Source of the DNA: Clitopilus passeckerianus
Taxonomy: Eukaryota; Basidiomycota; Agaricomycetes; Agaricales; Entolomataceae
Length of the DNA stretch: 64,000 nt
NCBI GenBank assembly: GCA_944990035.1
Contig: CALYLX010000067.1
Span: forward strand, 124,001 to 188,000
Direction: 5' to 3'
Positions 11,157-22,690 of the stretch are shown in pieces. A program made the position numbers and the translations under genes. The first letter of the stretch is position 1. Every line of letters starts with the position of its first letter. A model generated the notes under the pieces. The model ran no database searches. It was not told the origin of the DNA and saw only the letters and a list, made by a program, of their open reading frames with translations.

Positions 11157-12635
11157 ATGAAGATAGATAATTCTAGCTCCACTCGAACCCCATACCTCAC
11201 AGAGGAAGTCATTGGATGCATATTCGACCACATTATCCCACAAGAATTCCTCAAAGACGATCCTGCCAGAGAGGCGCTCAAGACCAGCTGTCTCGTCTCT
11301 CGTCGATTCGCATACTACGGACGTCGTGGGCTGTACCGAGACATTGACCTGTCCGGCTCAGGAACTCATCGCGTTCGTCATTATCTCAACCTCTGCCAGA
11401 GATATGCCGACCGACATGCCAAGCCATATCAAGGGCATCATCATAGGATCAGACGGAGGAGAAGAATGGAATAAGGACGCAGGAGCCAAGCCACTTGCAG
11501 CACTGCTCGACATCTTGAGCTCTCGCGGCACAGTTTCCAGATTCCGGATCAGCTTTGAATGTCCGTGGGACGAACGGAAGCCAGTCGTACAAACTGCTCT
11601 CATTTGATTTCTATTGGCGCGCCCACTTGACACTATCGAGCTCACGAAGCCATGTTTATGCTTTCCGTTTAGCCATTTACCCCTCCCTTGGATGGCTAAA
11701 CGAGTATTAGTGCATGCATTAGCGAGGAAAGGGGGTGTTTTCGCCTCTTCTTGCTCCGGTACAGGCATCAGTAACGAGGTAGTAGAAGCATGCCGCCTTT
11801 CTGAGGGGCGAGGTTTGACTGGTTTCAATTCCCGTTTGGAGTCTCTATGGTGCAGGCAGACGGCTTCTATACTATTGGATCCTACTTAATCTTTCCTGCC
11901 TTTCCACTTGTCGTGGACTTACTCTCAGCAACTGCTGAAACCTTGGAACATCTCAGTTTCTTCACTCTTCGCGCTCCCAGCTGTAACTCTCCATGTGAGC
12001 TCGATTTGCTGGTTATATATATTACTATCGGACCATATACTGATTCTGGTGCTAAAGACCTCTCTCGCATTGCGAGTACTACCTTCCCAAAACTGCACAC
12101 GCTATCTATCACTGCCAACATTGAGCCCGACGATGGACCCCTCAAGTCAATGGCGTGGTTCCTCCTCCACGCGAGACGTAACAAAGAGTTCCGGCTTCAT
12201 AAGTTGAATCTGATATTCCTCGACCTTGTGCCAAACACGCCAGCAATCCTGATGACCTCGCCCATCCGTAACCTCCAAATCATCCAAAATGTCTTCCAGG
12301 CATTTGATCTCTTCAAGCTCGATGAAGTGCTCAAGGACTTACTTTGACCCGAAGGGCAAGTTTCTCTCTGGTTCTTGCTCGCCGGGGTGCCGATGCACAT
12401 GGAGCGAATGCATATCAAACAGGGAATTCAAAGGTCGCTTCCTAATCTTTATGGGGCGAAGAGGGTTGTAAGAACCGTAGGAGGGTGCGAAGAGCACATG
12501 CGGTTATGGGATGCACTCTCGATCTCTCCGATGAGCCCATTCGTGTCCAAGTATAAGGCTGCCGAGGAGCGAGTGCTGGCTTCAGAGGATTTAGAGGACT
12601 TAAAGAATTGGTTCCCTGCTATGTTCGAGGATTAA
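11157..12635 (+). pseudogene. F-box protein pseudogene B2
   Basis: Closest relative of B1. The F-box portion is well kept (VIGCIFDHIIPQEFLKDD, LVSRRFAYYGRRGLYRDI), but the copy carries at least five lesions. A 4-nt duplication (CGAC) near 11412 shifts the frame. A TGA at 11605-11607 replaces the CGA of B1. One G is missing near 11850, in the LESLW region. About 48 nt are deleted near 11902, removing GFGELQLANIY. A second TGA at 12345-12347 is shared with B1. The homologous intron (11995-12057) keeps good splice signals. The lesions differ from those of B3 and only partly match B1, so decay began before the B1/B2 duplication and went on after it. Confidence 0.78.
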
Positions 12636-15560
12636 GTGGATCATCCTGTACGCAGAATACAATGCATTGCTATGATAGATCAAATACATCCCGTCGAGTA
12701 TACTCAGAACAAAAAATATCTAGAAAACCATTAAATGTGGGCCTCGTAATGTTCCCCTCCCGTCCGATGTACCCAATGAACGACATAGCATTCCTCGCCG
12801 AAGCTTTAACGATCCTGTATTGTAGGGAGATGAATATGAAAGAACAATGGATAGGGAACAATTCTATAAACTTGACTTCCTCCTATGATCGAGAGATATA
12901 GGACCAAGTAGCGGAACATTCACAAGCACGAGAGCAAGGGGATGTGCATGCATCAGAGCGGAAGTGACTACCAAGGCGGCAGGATCGGGCGCCGATAACG
13001 GTATTCCTGAGAAGCAGGTTGGCGGCGTGATGCGGATTCGCCAAATCCCAGTCGTCAATGCTGAATGACATCCTGGTCTTGACGGGCCGATTGTGGGAAG
13101 ACCCTTGGAGGGAGTGCAGAGAGCGAAGACGGGAACGGTGAGGGGAGGGAAGAGGCTATCTTCGTACGAATATCCTCTATTGTTGAAGTGGAGGTTGTGA
13201 GATCTGCAGGTCAAAATGGAGGTCCGGGTTGAGACCAAATGTCGGTCTGGATGGTCCCATCCCAATAATCCGTCCTCAGTTGACCCTCCTCTCTCCCTCT
13301 CCGTCACTTCATTTCCACGGTTCCCAAGTGCGTTAGTGACGATGAACATCCTGAAGAATACGTTCCCGGAAGAGCTGGTATAGCTGCTGCTCTTCTTGCT
13401 GTAACCCTCGTCTTCTCCTTGACCTGCTGCTCCGCCGTCCCAGCTTCCCGCACCACGACTGTTGTGAAGTCATGTGGATGTGGATGTGGGTGCGTTCACC
13501 AAGGCGTATTGTGATTTCCTCAAGGCGGATGGTCCGGGTGTAACAAAGGTAAGAGGAGATGACGACAGGGCGAAGTCAAGAGGTGCATGAGGAAGGCGAC
13601 GATGGCTGCTGAGATAACGAAGCCGTAGGAGGAGGATCCAGTTACTCCTGGTTCAAGGTACGATATCCATGTGACGAGGACCATCTGAATGCCGGTATTG
13701 ATATTGAAGCTCCTTCTTCCCCGACGCTGCAGCCTTGCATTCCTCCTATGCAGGATCTGGTATGTTTTCGGTTTCTCAATTTCTCGACCCATTCTCCAGG
13801 TTGTATAGGGCGGGAGCCTGAAAACGGTTCTAGGGTTTGCCAGTCAGGTGAGGGAGGAGGAGAAGGCGGGACGGGAAACGAGGTGGAGGGACGTGAAAAC
13901 TGGTAGGTTCCAATGGAACGGGAACAGTAGGAACATGATCCCACGAGGATTGGTTTGCTCGTGCAGCGAGGGCGGTCGTTATACAAGTGTAGAAGCTGAA
14001 CATGGCTGGGTCATGGGCCGGCCCGTCATCTCTGCAGGTTAAACTTGAGGCAGAGGTTGGGAGGCGTTGGATGTGTTCGGGTTCCGGTCGTTGTTGTTGT
14101 ACCGATATTGGCGGTACGGCGAAGAAGACGAAGTCCTCGAAACCCCTCCTCATCTCCCCCATCTTTCCCAATTGCACCACGCCTACTAACGCGTCTAGCC
14201 CCGAATCCAGTTCTTTGCCTTGTTTCATCCCTCGCCCTTCTACACCGGTATCCAGCCCGTCTTCGTGACTTCCGCATTCCAAGCGAGCACCAGCGAAACC
14301 TCCGGGATTGGCGACATCTGGGACCACCCATCCAGATTTCCTAGGGTATACGTCCGATTGTGGTGCACGGTAATGATGGGTGTGGGTGTGGGTGAGGCTA
14401 AACCTGAACCTTGACGTGGAGATGAAGTGGCCAGGTCTCTCCAGATCCTCGGGAGGGTGGGTGCAGGAATCGGGCGTCGGGAGTCTTCATCATGATCCAT
14501 GACAACGACGACTCCTCCTTTGCCCAAGCTGCTCTTGAATGTCATCGGAGACACGAGGCTGGAAAAGGATGTGGTCTTCCCTAGTCTTCTCCTCCTCCTG
14601 GTCGCAATCATCCTCGCCATCCTCTTTCCCTCCTTTCACCACCACCACCACCTCCGTCTTCGCGAAACTCTTGGCCGAGCCAGACCAAGATCGGGAGCAT
14701 CCACTCCCTAGGACCATTCTTCGTGACAGCCTGGGTTCGACGCTCGACGTGTGACCCACAACCCCACCCCATGACAGCAAGATGTCGTGTCTAGGCGTGG
14801 AGGGACGAAATCCCTTGCTTGTGTGGGATGATAGCGAGAGGGAGAGCGAGGTGAGAGCGAAGAAGCTGTCATGGATGAGGGGGCGACAATATGGATAACG
14901 ACGACGAGGAGAGTGGGGAGGACAGCGCCGGAAACAACGGCGGGGAGTAGTGGGTTACGCGTGCGTGGTGAAAAACAAGGGGATGGCCCAGGGGATGCCG
15001 GGGGATGGGTCCAGCCGCTCTTCGTCCCAAGTAGGTTTTGATGAAGGTGCTGATATGGTGGCGGCCAGGAAGCCCAGACATGCGTCTCCTGCACTCCCTC
15101 GCATACGGGCAACGGCAGCAAGGTCCATCCAAAGGGGGTTGCGTGCATCCATACAGGAATAACTTTGAGCAATCTGTGCAGTATGGTGTCGGCGTCGATG
15201 TCGACGTTTCTGAGCCACGTTGATCCAGAGGGATGCTCCTACTCCTGCAAAATCTTCCAATTTTGCGCGTTCCTGAAGGGAGCTGCTTGACCAAATCGAC
15301 TACAGTGGTCATCGGACGAGCACTATGATCCCGGAGCGGAAGATGGGGTGTGGGTTGAAACAACGGATGGCAGAGTAAGAGCATTTCAGTACTATAAAGA
15401 GGATTGATTAGAAAGCGAGCTCGTTTGGGAAGTCAGAGCAGAGAACGAACCAGAACGCGGAGTCTTCAAGGGATGTAGATGAGCTCGGATGTGTTCTTCC
15501 TGCCAAGCTGGGTGTGGGTCGACCAGTTTTCGCAGACGTTTCCGTATGTTGTACAATTTT
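12636..15560. repeat. Block C of unit 2
   Basis: Homolog of 5402-8535. From about 14490 on it is nearly identical to unit 1, but around 15030-15065 it instead matches the tail unit at 460-490, so the block is a mosaic. On the minus strand MSFSIDDWDLANPHHAAN (near 13060) repeats the unit-1 peptide and then goes out of frame. No intact gene could be assembled. Confidence 0.55.
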
Positions 15561-15817
15561 ATGTGTCCGACAATTCAGAGGGTGCAGAGTAAAAGAAGCG
15601 AAGTAAAGGCTTCATATAGGGATATGTTCTCCAGAGAGCTAAGAACATAGAGATGCAGCACAAGAATCTCGAATTTGAAGCGATGGTTGGTCAGGAAAGA
15701 CGAATTTGCGAAATTCGGAAGCTCGAAAGGGCTGCTTACCTCATCATCATTCGAGCGGTCCGAGGATGCCGGGTGAGAGTGACGACTCGAGTATGAAAAC
15801 TGAGATTGAGGCAGCCT

Positions 15818-16039
15818 TTAGAGCACCTTTCTCGATGAATTCTCCACATGTTCACCAGGCATCGGGTGGATTACCGTCAAGTTCGGAAAACTGCGTACAG
15901 TAATCGAATAATGATCAACCGCGGTTGCTCCACCGTGCACTTCCTGGAGGCCACTGGGGCGGCCGTTGAAATCAAGGGCAAGATATAATGCATAGGGGCC
16001 AGGGGAGAACGTCTGGGGAACAGAAGCCCTGAGGAAGAT
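15818..16039 (-). CDS. Exon-like open segment, unit 2 (74 codons)
   Basis: Near-identical copy of 8806-9027, with the same acceptor-like CTATAG, the same length and the same stop position. One codon near the end differs (RKVLL-type versus RKLL-type context). Keeping the frame in two copies is weak support for coding, because both copies look very young. Confidence 0.28.
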   Translation of the reverse strand: MFLRASVPQTFSPGPYALYLALDFNGRPSGLQEVHGGATAVDHYSITVRSFPNLTVIHPMPGEHVENSSRKVL

Positions 16040-16264
16040 CTATAGAATCTTCCAAGATCCTTCTATTGTGGACGAACAAAATGACCAAGAAAATGTCGGA
16101 ATTAAGCCCATTTTAAGAAGGTCTCATCAATGATCGTAAGAGCGGCAGGCAGTCATCCGCGGTAAGTTGAAATCAGCGTCTATGGTAGAGGCTAGATACA
16201 AGCAGTAGCGGTATATATTGGCTATAGGGCACTGTAAAGACTTTGTATATTCGCTGGATCATCG

Positions 16265-16272
16265 TATAAATA
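16265..16272 (+). promoter_or_regulatory. TATA box candidate upstream of gene A3
   Basis: TATAAATA, in the same context as 9253-9260 and about 470 bp upstream of the A3 start codon. Confidence 0.35.
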
Positions 16273-16513
16273 GAACACTGGCCGGTAACTGCATAATAAA
16301 AGCCAAGGGCACGCCGATTCAAAATCTCAACCGTTAGAGACGAATTTGAGCCCGCCGTTATCTAGATTGTCTTTAACAACTCTGGGAAACTTTAATAAAG
16401 CCATCGCATAGCGCAATGTGCCTTCCAAAGTGTTCTACTCAGCCTCAAGACCATGAGGCGGGCTGCAGTGGAAGGCTGATGGCCGTGATGCCCACCCATC
16501 AAGGCTATGTGTG

Positions 16514-16533
16514 GTGTGTGTGTGTGTGTGTGT
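16514..16533. repeat. (GT)10 microsatellite
   Basis: Ten uninterrupted GT units, longer than at the equivalent position in unit 1 (near 9500), so this tract has expanded since the units separated. Confidence 0.9.
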
Positions 16534-16741
16534 AAACCATCATTCTTGTTGAAGCCCATACTCAGTGATGCGCTGGAAGGCGACGAAAGAATAGTCGAAT
16601 TTTATGGCGATCAAATTGCCAAAAGGGTCTAAAGGGCATGTTCTGTCAGACATACAATAGAAGGCTGTGCGTTCCCTATAATTCCGATAGTGAAAACCGA
16701 AGCGAAATGTCCACTTCAGCTTTGGTTGCTGGGGCTTTGAA

Positions 16742-17858
16742 ATGCCAACCAAAGACGATATTCCCATTACTCCCGTCGATGTTGCCGGCAGTGAAGCCAA
16801 TGTTGGCAACAGCAATACCAGCAACATGAACCGCCCAAGTGGGCTCCTTTCCCCACTATCCACGCGAGCTCCTTCGGTCTCCTATGCCTCCAATGACGCT
16901 ACATCCTCTATATTACCACCCTCTTCACCGACGTTCTCGCACAATTCATCGCTGCACTCCAATGACTCGGCGGCTTTGCATCAGGTGACTGATTCAGATA
17001 ACGTGTCGGTTGCCTGCCGGCCGTGTGGACTCGCGCAGATTCTCGATCCAAAACCCTTCGAGCCTACGAAGAGGTTTGGGGGTACAGCGGGTGTTCTCAG
17101 AGGACTTGGGCCAGGAAAACAAAATATTTTCTTAGAGAAGACCTCTGACATTTATTCGCGGGACCCGCGAACGAGGCATTGCTTTGGAAACTGCCGCTGT
17201 GGCTGCAGGAGAACGGGCCACCATTCCGACATAGAATCCGGCGACAGAACTACGACGCAACAGGAAGGTTCTCATCTATCTGGTAACCGTGCTGGCCGGA
17301 AACGCGTGTATCTTCCCCCGTGCGTCGAACCATTGGTGGATTCTATCTCTCATAGTATCCCCGATATAAACATCCACGATGGGGCGGCTGGCGTGTATGG
17401 AGGAGAGTTCACAACTGCTGGTCGGGACGTACACTATCACATATGTATGTTTCTCTATCCATCCCCTTCATCGCAAGCTAATTTTCTGTTCGGTGCCTTT
17501 TACTCATGGTACAGACATTACGCCTGACAATACTTCTCCAGACCATACCCGATCGCATACACCCCATTCACACAACAATCCACCCCATGTACATTCCAAC
17601 CCCCATGTCAACGGCTACACCCACGCCCATTCCTCCCACAATCATTGTGCACAATGTTCGACTCCGTCGGAGTACACCGGTCCTGGTTCTCCTCCTTCGT
17701 GGCTGACCCACCTTCGTTCCATCGTGTTCCCGTTCTACCAACGGCCTCCATCGCCGCCTCGAGTATCTTGGACGTTCGTCATGCTCGCAGGCTGGATACT
17801 GCTCGTTCCCGTATGGTGGTACTGGCCATTCCCCTGGTCGTGGCCATGGCCACGCTAA
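16742..17858 (+). CDS. Gene A3: predicted tail-anchored protein with GGxF..GRDxHxHI motif
   Basis: Third A paralog, about 348 residues after splicing a 70-nt GT-AG intron (17445-17514). Unlike in A1 and A2, the intron length is not a multiple of three, so splicing is needed to reach the conserved C-terminal half. This confirms the intron for the whole family. Features in order: MPTKDDIPITPVD start, Ser/Asn-rich region, LAQILDPKPFEPTKRFGG block, Cys cluster (CFGNCRCGCRR), an extra SHLSGNRAG insert shared with A4, the motif YGGEFTTAGRDVHYHI, a His-rich linker (NHCAQCSTPSEYTGPGSPPS) and a hydrophobic Trp-rich C-terminal segment. The function is unknown. Confidence 0.75.
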
Positions 17859-18529
17859 TAAACTGCAGTTCTATTCGGCTTTCAAGAATTCCTGGTGATT
17901 CTTTCGGTCTTGGTTATCTTCACGCATCGGTTATCCTCCCACTCTTCATTGTGCTCATCTGTTGAATTTTACTTCCTCTCGGTGTAACTCAGCCCGAGTA
18001 GATCTCGCCATATATCATTGTACGATTATATTAGCAACTTTAATTTGGGCATACGGGCTTCAAAAATCTTACATCCTTTACATGTTAGCACCTAAAGTTG
18101 TGTGCTTAAGGGAGGTCAACGATACTACGATATCAATACAACGATTTCGACTAGAAATTTGAAAATGAAGAGATGGGAGTGAGTGCGAAGAGAAGAATAG
18201 ACCCGTCTAGAATGAGTTCGAGAGCGTCAATGGTTCACGGTTCATCTCGTGCCTTGGTCGGTCGCTGATGAGAGAGACAAGCAGAAGGCTATTGAGCAGG
18301 AAGGTCGTGTTGTAAATGTATGGTCTTTTCGCACTAGACCTTGTATTCTTTGATCTATTTATTTTTGTCTAATCTACCGATCATTAGGCGAGCGATTTCT
18401 CCTTATGTGCACTTTCAATGCAAACCGGAAAAGGAAGTTCCTCCAATACAATCCTTCAGCTAAGCAGAAGCATGGCTGACGATATATCAAGACTGGTCTT
18501 CATATCTTCGCTACCAACCCTAGACCATC
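17859..18529. other. Spacer between gene A3 and F-box copy B3
   Basis: Likely the 3' end of A3 and the upstream region of B3. It shares short matches with the unit 1 and 2 spacers (GGCGAGCGATTTCTCCTTAT near 18388). No gene is supported. Confidence 0.5.
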
Positions 18530-20024
18530 ATGAATTCAGATCAACGCAGCTCTAGTCAAACACCGCACCTCGCAGACGAGGTCATTGGATGCATCTTCGA
18601 CCACATCATCCCACAGGAATTCGTTAAAGACGACCCTGCCAGAGCGACGCTAAAAACGAGCTGTCTCGTCTCTCATCGATTCGCCTTCTACGGTCGTCGT
18701 GGGCTATACCAAGAGGTTACGATCTCTGAGATTCGGCACGCTCGTCATTATCTCGACCTATGTCAGAGACACGACGACGTGGCGAGCCACATCAAGTGGG
18801 TCCACATACTCTCCACCAAAGGTCCTGCATGGAACAAAGATGCAGGAGCCCAACCCCTTGCCGCTCTACTCGATATCCTAGCTACACATGGTGCAGTAGC
18901 CCGAGCTCGGATCCTCTTCGAATGCCCATGGGACCGATGGAAGCCTGTCCTGCAACGGGCATTCATCAAGTTCTTATTGGCGTACCCATTTGATGTTATC
19001 GAACCTGGAAGGGTGTGTGAATGGTTTCCATTCAAGCGTTTGCCTATACCCTGGATGTCCAAGCGGTTCTCGGTGCATGGTCTATCGAGGAAAGAGAGCG
19101 TGATGTTCGGGTCCGACTGCTCTGCCAAGGGCATTAGCAAGGAGATCGTAGAGGCATGTCATCTTCCCGATGGGCAACACCCAAGTGCTTTCAACGCAAG
19201 TTTGGAGTCGACATAGATTCAAGCGGACGCCTTCTACAGTATCGGCGCATGCCTGATCTTTCCCACCTTTCAAGGTTTCAGGGAGCTTCAGCTGACCCAT
19301 GTCTACGATGCCACATTTCCGATCGTGGTTGGCTTGCTCTGCGCGACTCGGGAAACCTTAGAGCATCTCAGCTTCTTCACCCTTCGCGTCCCTACGTGTA
19401 ATTTCCAATGTGAGCTCTGTTTGTACATAACTTCCTTCGCGCCCACTAAAGCTTCGTTTAGACTTATCACAACTTACAAGCATTCCCTTCCCAAAGCTCC
19501 ACACGCTTTCTATCACCGCCAACATCGAGACTGGCGATATTCCCCTCAAGTCATTGGCGTGGTTCCTTCTCCACGCTCGACGCAACAAAGAGTTCCAGGT
19601 TCAGAAAGTGAACCTTGTATTCGTCGACTTTGTGCAAGAAACCCCAGCTATCCTGATGACCTCACCCCTTCGTAACAAGCAAATCATCCAAAATGTCTTT
19701 GACGCATTTGATTTCTTCAAGCTCGACGGAGTCTTCAGGGACTTGCTCCGGCCCGAAGGCAAGGTGTCTCTTTGGTTCCTCCTCAAGGGGGCCCCAATGC
19801 ACATGGAGCGAATGCTCATCAAACGAGGAATTCAAAAGTCGCTCCCTGGGCTTTATGAAGCGAAGAGGGTTGAACGAGCGGTTGGACGGTCTGAGGAGCA
19901 CTTGAGGTTGTGGGATGCGCTCTCAATCTCTCCTTGGAAGCCATTCGTGTCGAAGTACAAGCTCGCCGAAGACCGAATGCCGCCTTCTGAGAATTTAAAG
20001 CGTTGGTTCCCTGCAATGTTCTAG
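18530..20024 (+). pseudogene. F-box protein B3, interrupted by one TAG
   Basis: The best preserved F-box copy. Its N-terminus (VIGCIFDHIIPQEFVKDD, LVSHRFAFYGRRGLY) is an F-box domain, followed by the WNKDAGAQPLAALLDIL block and a variable C-terminal region ending in RWFPAMF. A GT-AG intron at 19410-19461 (52 nt) restores the frame between the two halves and validates the introns inferred in B1 and B2. The only lesion seen is TAG at 19214-19216 where B1 has a tryptophan TGG (LESLW). Without that codon the protein would be about 480 residues. It could be a recent pseudogene, a truncated 228-residue F-box protein or, less likely, a sequencing error. Confidence 0.72.
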
Positions 20025-22690
20025 GATTAAGTGTATTTTCCGATACGCAGAATAAAATGTATTGCTACGATAGACTGAATACATGCCATTCATTGTGTCG
20101 AAACGAAATAAGAGTGTAGGAAATAATGAGTTAAATCTCCTTCCCTGCCTCGCTATCTTCCCCTCCAATATCTCCAAAGAACGACAGGGCACTCCCAACC
20201 AAGCTGTAGGAGGCGGATCCTGGTTTCCCCATCCTCATCCATGAGAATACGTTGATGTGACGAGGGCAACGTTGACGCCGATATCGAAGAAAGCCAGCCT
20301 GTACTCCCCGAGTTCTCTTCCGTGTCGCCACCCTCTTGTAAGGCTTAGTGGGAGCCGCTCTCGTCGAGGTTTCTAAGAACCTGCGAGACTGACGAGGAGC
20401 CAGGAGGAGAAGGGAGGAGGGAAACGAGGAGAGAGAAGGTGGAGGGATGTGGCGGGATGGGTAGGTTCTGACAGAACAGGAGCGGTAGGAGCTCGGTTCT
20501 GCGAGGATTGATTTGCTCCTGCATCGTGCCTCGACGGTAACGCCGTTCTTGGATTCAGAACCCCACCTGATGGTGCTGTGATCTCGTAGTTTGAGTTTGG
20601 GCATAAGATGTGAAAGGCGGGGAATGCTCGCAAGCGTCGTAGAAGCTTATGTTGAGCGTAGCATGGGTGGGGCAGAGTCGTATCCCGCTTGGCCCTGCTG
20701 TAGCTGGTAGTGAAGATGAGAGTTTTCCAGGCTCCGAGGACGCCATCCATCATCCAACCACTTGCCACTCCCTCCCTCCCTCCTTCCCCACTGCAACGAT
20801 ACCAGCTGAGACATCCAGGTTCGAGTTCGGCCTGAACCATTCGTTTTGTCGTTGTAGTCGTCGTCCTTCTTCATCGTCCCTCAACCCGACGACCCCTGTA
20901 TTGAGAGTTCTCTCCCATCATCTTTATCGCCCACTCAGCCCCCATTTACCCCACTTCTAGTGTACAAGCACCAGCAAGGTTTCCAGGATCGACGACAGCT
21001 GGGACGGCCAATATAGATTTGCTAGGGTATACGTCCGCCCACGCTGCACGGCAATCGCTGGGTTCGTGCGTAACAGTAGATGTGAGGGCAGACCTGGCGG
21101 TGTAGCGGCGTGGTCAGGTCTCCTGGGTGTGGGATGATTACGAGCAAAATGGAGGGCAGGTGCAGGAGTTGAAAGTCAGGCTGGATGACCAGGAGGAGGT
21201 ATCCTCCACCCTGCTGCTCTTGAATGTCCTCGGAGGCAGGCGACTGGTCGTGAATGTGGTCTTGCTCATTTTCCACTTCCTGCTTCCCTCGATCGTCACC
21301 CGCTGTTTCGCAATCGTTTCCCTTCCATCCTATCTCGCCTCCTCAACCTTCGGGTGACTCCTTGGCGTATCCCAACCTGGATCGTGACCGTCCACTCGCT
21401 CGGAACACCTGACGTGTGCTCAACGACCACCAGCTTCAGGTTTCCTGCCACAAAAAAACAGTTTTCGCGCGAGCGTTGGGGGAATTGGCTCGTGTTAGGT
21501 GATGACGAGAGGGAGAGGGAGTTGTGTGCGAAGATGCTGGCATAGATGAGGGGAAGACGATATGGATAATGACGACGAGTAGGGAGGGGAGTAAGCGGTT
21601 ACGCATACGCAGTGAAGAACACTGGTGCCGTTCGAGCGAAGAACGACCCAGGGACATGCCAGGAGATGGATCCAGCTGCACCTCGTCCGAAGTAAGTTTC
21701 GGTGACGGCGCTGATACGTTGACGTCTAAGAGGCCCAGCAACGGGTCTCTCACTCGTCCTCGCGTACAGGGCAGTTCCGAACCAAGAACGCAGCATACCG
21801 CGGATGCGCCCATAGAGGAATGTATTTGAGTATCCTGTGTAGTTTGGTGTGGGTGTCGATATCGATGTTTCCGAGCCACGTCAATACTGAGAGATGCTCC
21901 CAATCCTGCATCATTTTCCACTTTTTCGCGCCCCAGATGGGTTTTACTTGACCAACGCGTCCATGGCACGAGGAACTGACAAGGATGCTGCGTATATGGG
22001 GGAGGTTGAGATGGACGGATTGGAAGGATTCGGATGCGAGACTATAAAGAGATTTGATCAGAAAAGGGGCTGGTTTCGGTGTGAGAAAAGATAACATACA
22101 ATATGACAGAGTCTCTAAGAATACCAGCTCAGATATGTTATGTTCTCTCTGCGAAGTTGGTTGTGCGTCGACTGGTTCATTCATCCGGCATCAAAGAGGG
22201 TTCCAAATGTTACGTCGTTTCCGTTATCCGACATATCAGGTGACGGAGGATGGACCAAGACAGCCAGAGGCGGAAAAGAAGAACTCAAATGTGAAGTGAT
22301 GATGGTCAGGAAAGACGAATTTGCGAAACTCCCAAGGTTGAAAATGCTGCTTAGTCACTGTCGTGTTCACGGTCCGAAGATCCCGGAAATAGTGGTAAGA
22401 AATCCGAGATCAAGTACAGTACTTGAGTTTAAAGAATCGGTCACCACAGATATCGCTACCAGCTCCCACAATCATTCATCTCTGGCACACCTAGAGATAT
22501 GGGGTCGTACTCACTGGCAGTGTCCAGTGCAGGCGTGCGTGAGCCTAGAAGTCGATTCCGAGTCTCCTTTCTATGGTGAGGAATCATCTTTGCATTCGGT
22601 GTCCTCTTTCGCGGCATCGGGCCCGCTCGTTTCCCGGTTAAATCTCGTGCATGAGGTTGAACCATCATTGGGTTTGGCGCCATAAAGCGG
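20025..22690. repeat. Block C of unit 3
   Basis: Diverged homolog of block C. The conserved minus-strand pieces near 21250 (DIQEQ) and 21850 (DTHTKLHRILKYIP) contain frame breaks. The donor that ends the RTAR exon in units 1 and 2 is missing near 22355. No intact gene was assembled. This unit has diverged more from units 1 and 2 than they have from each other. Confidence 0.5.
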
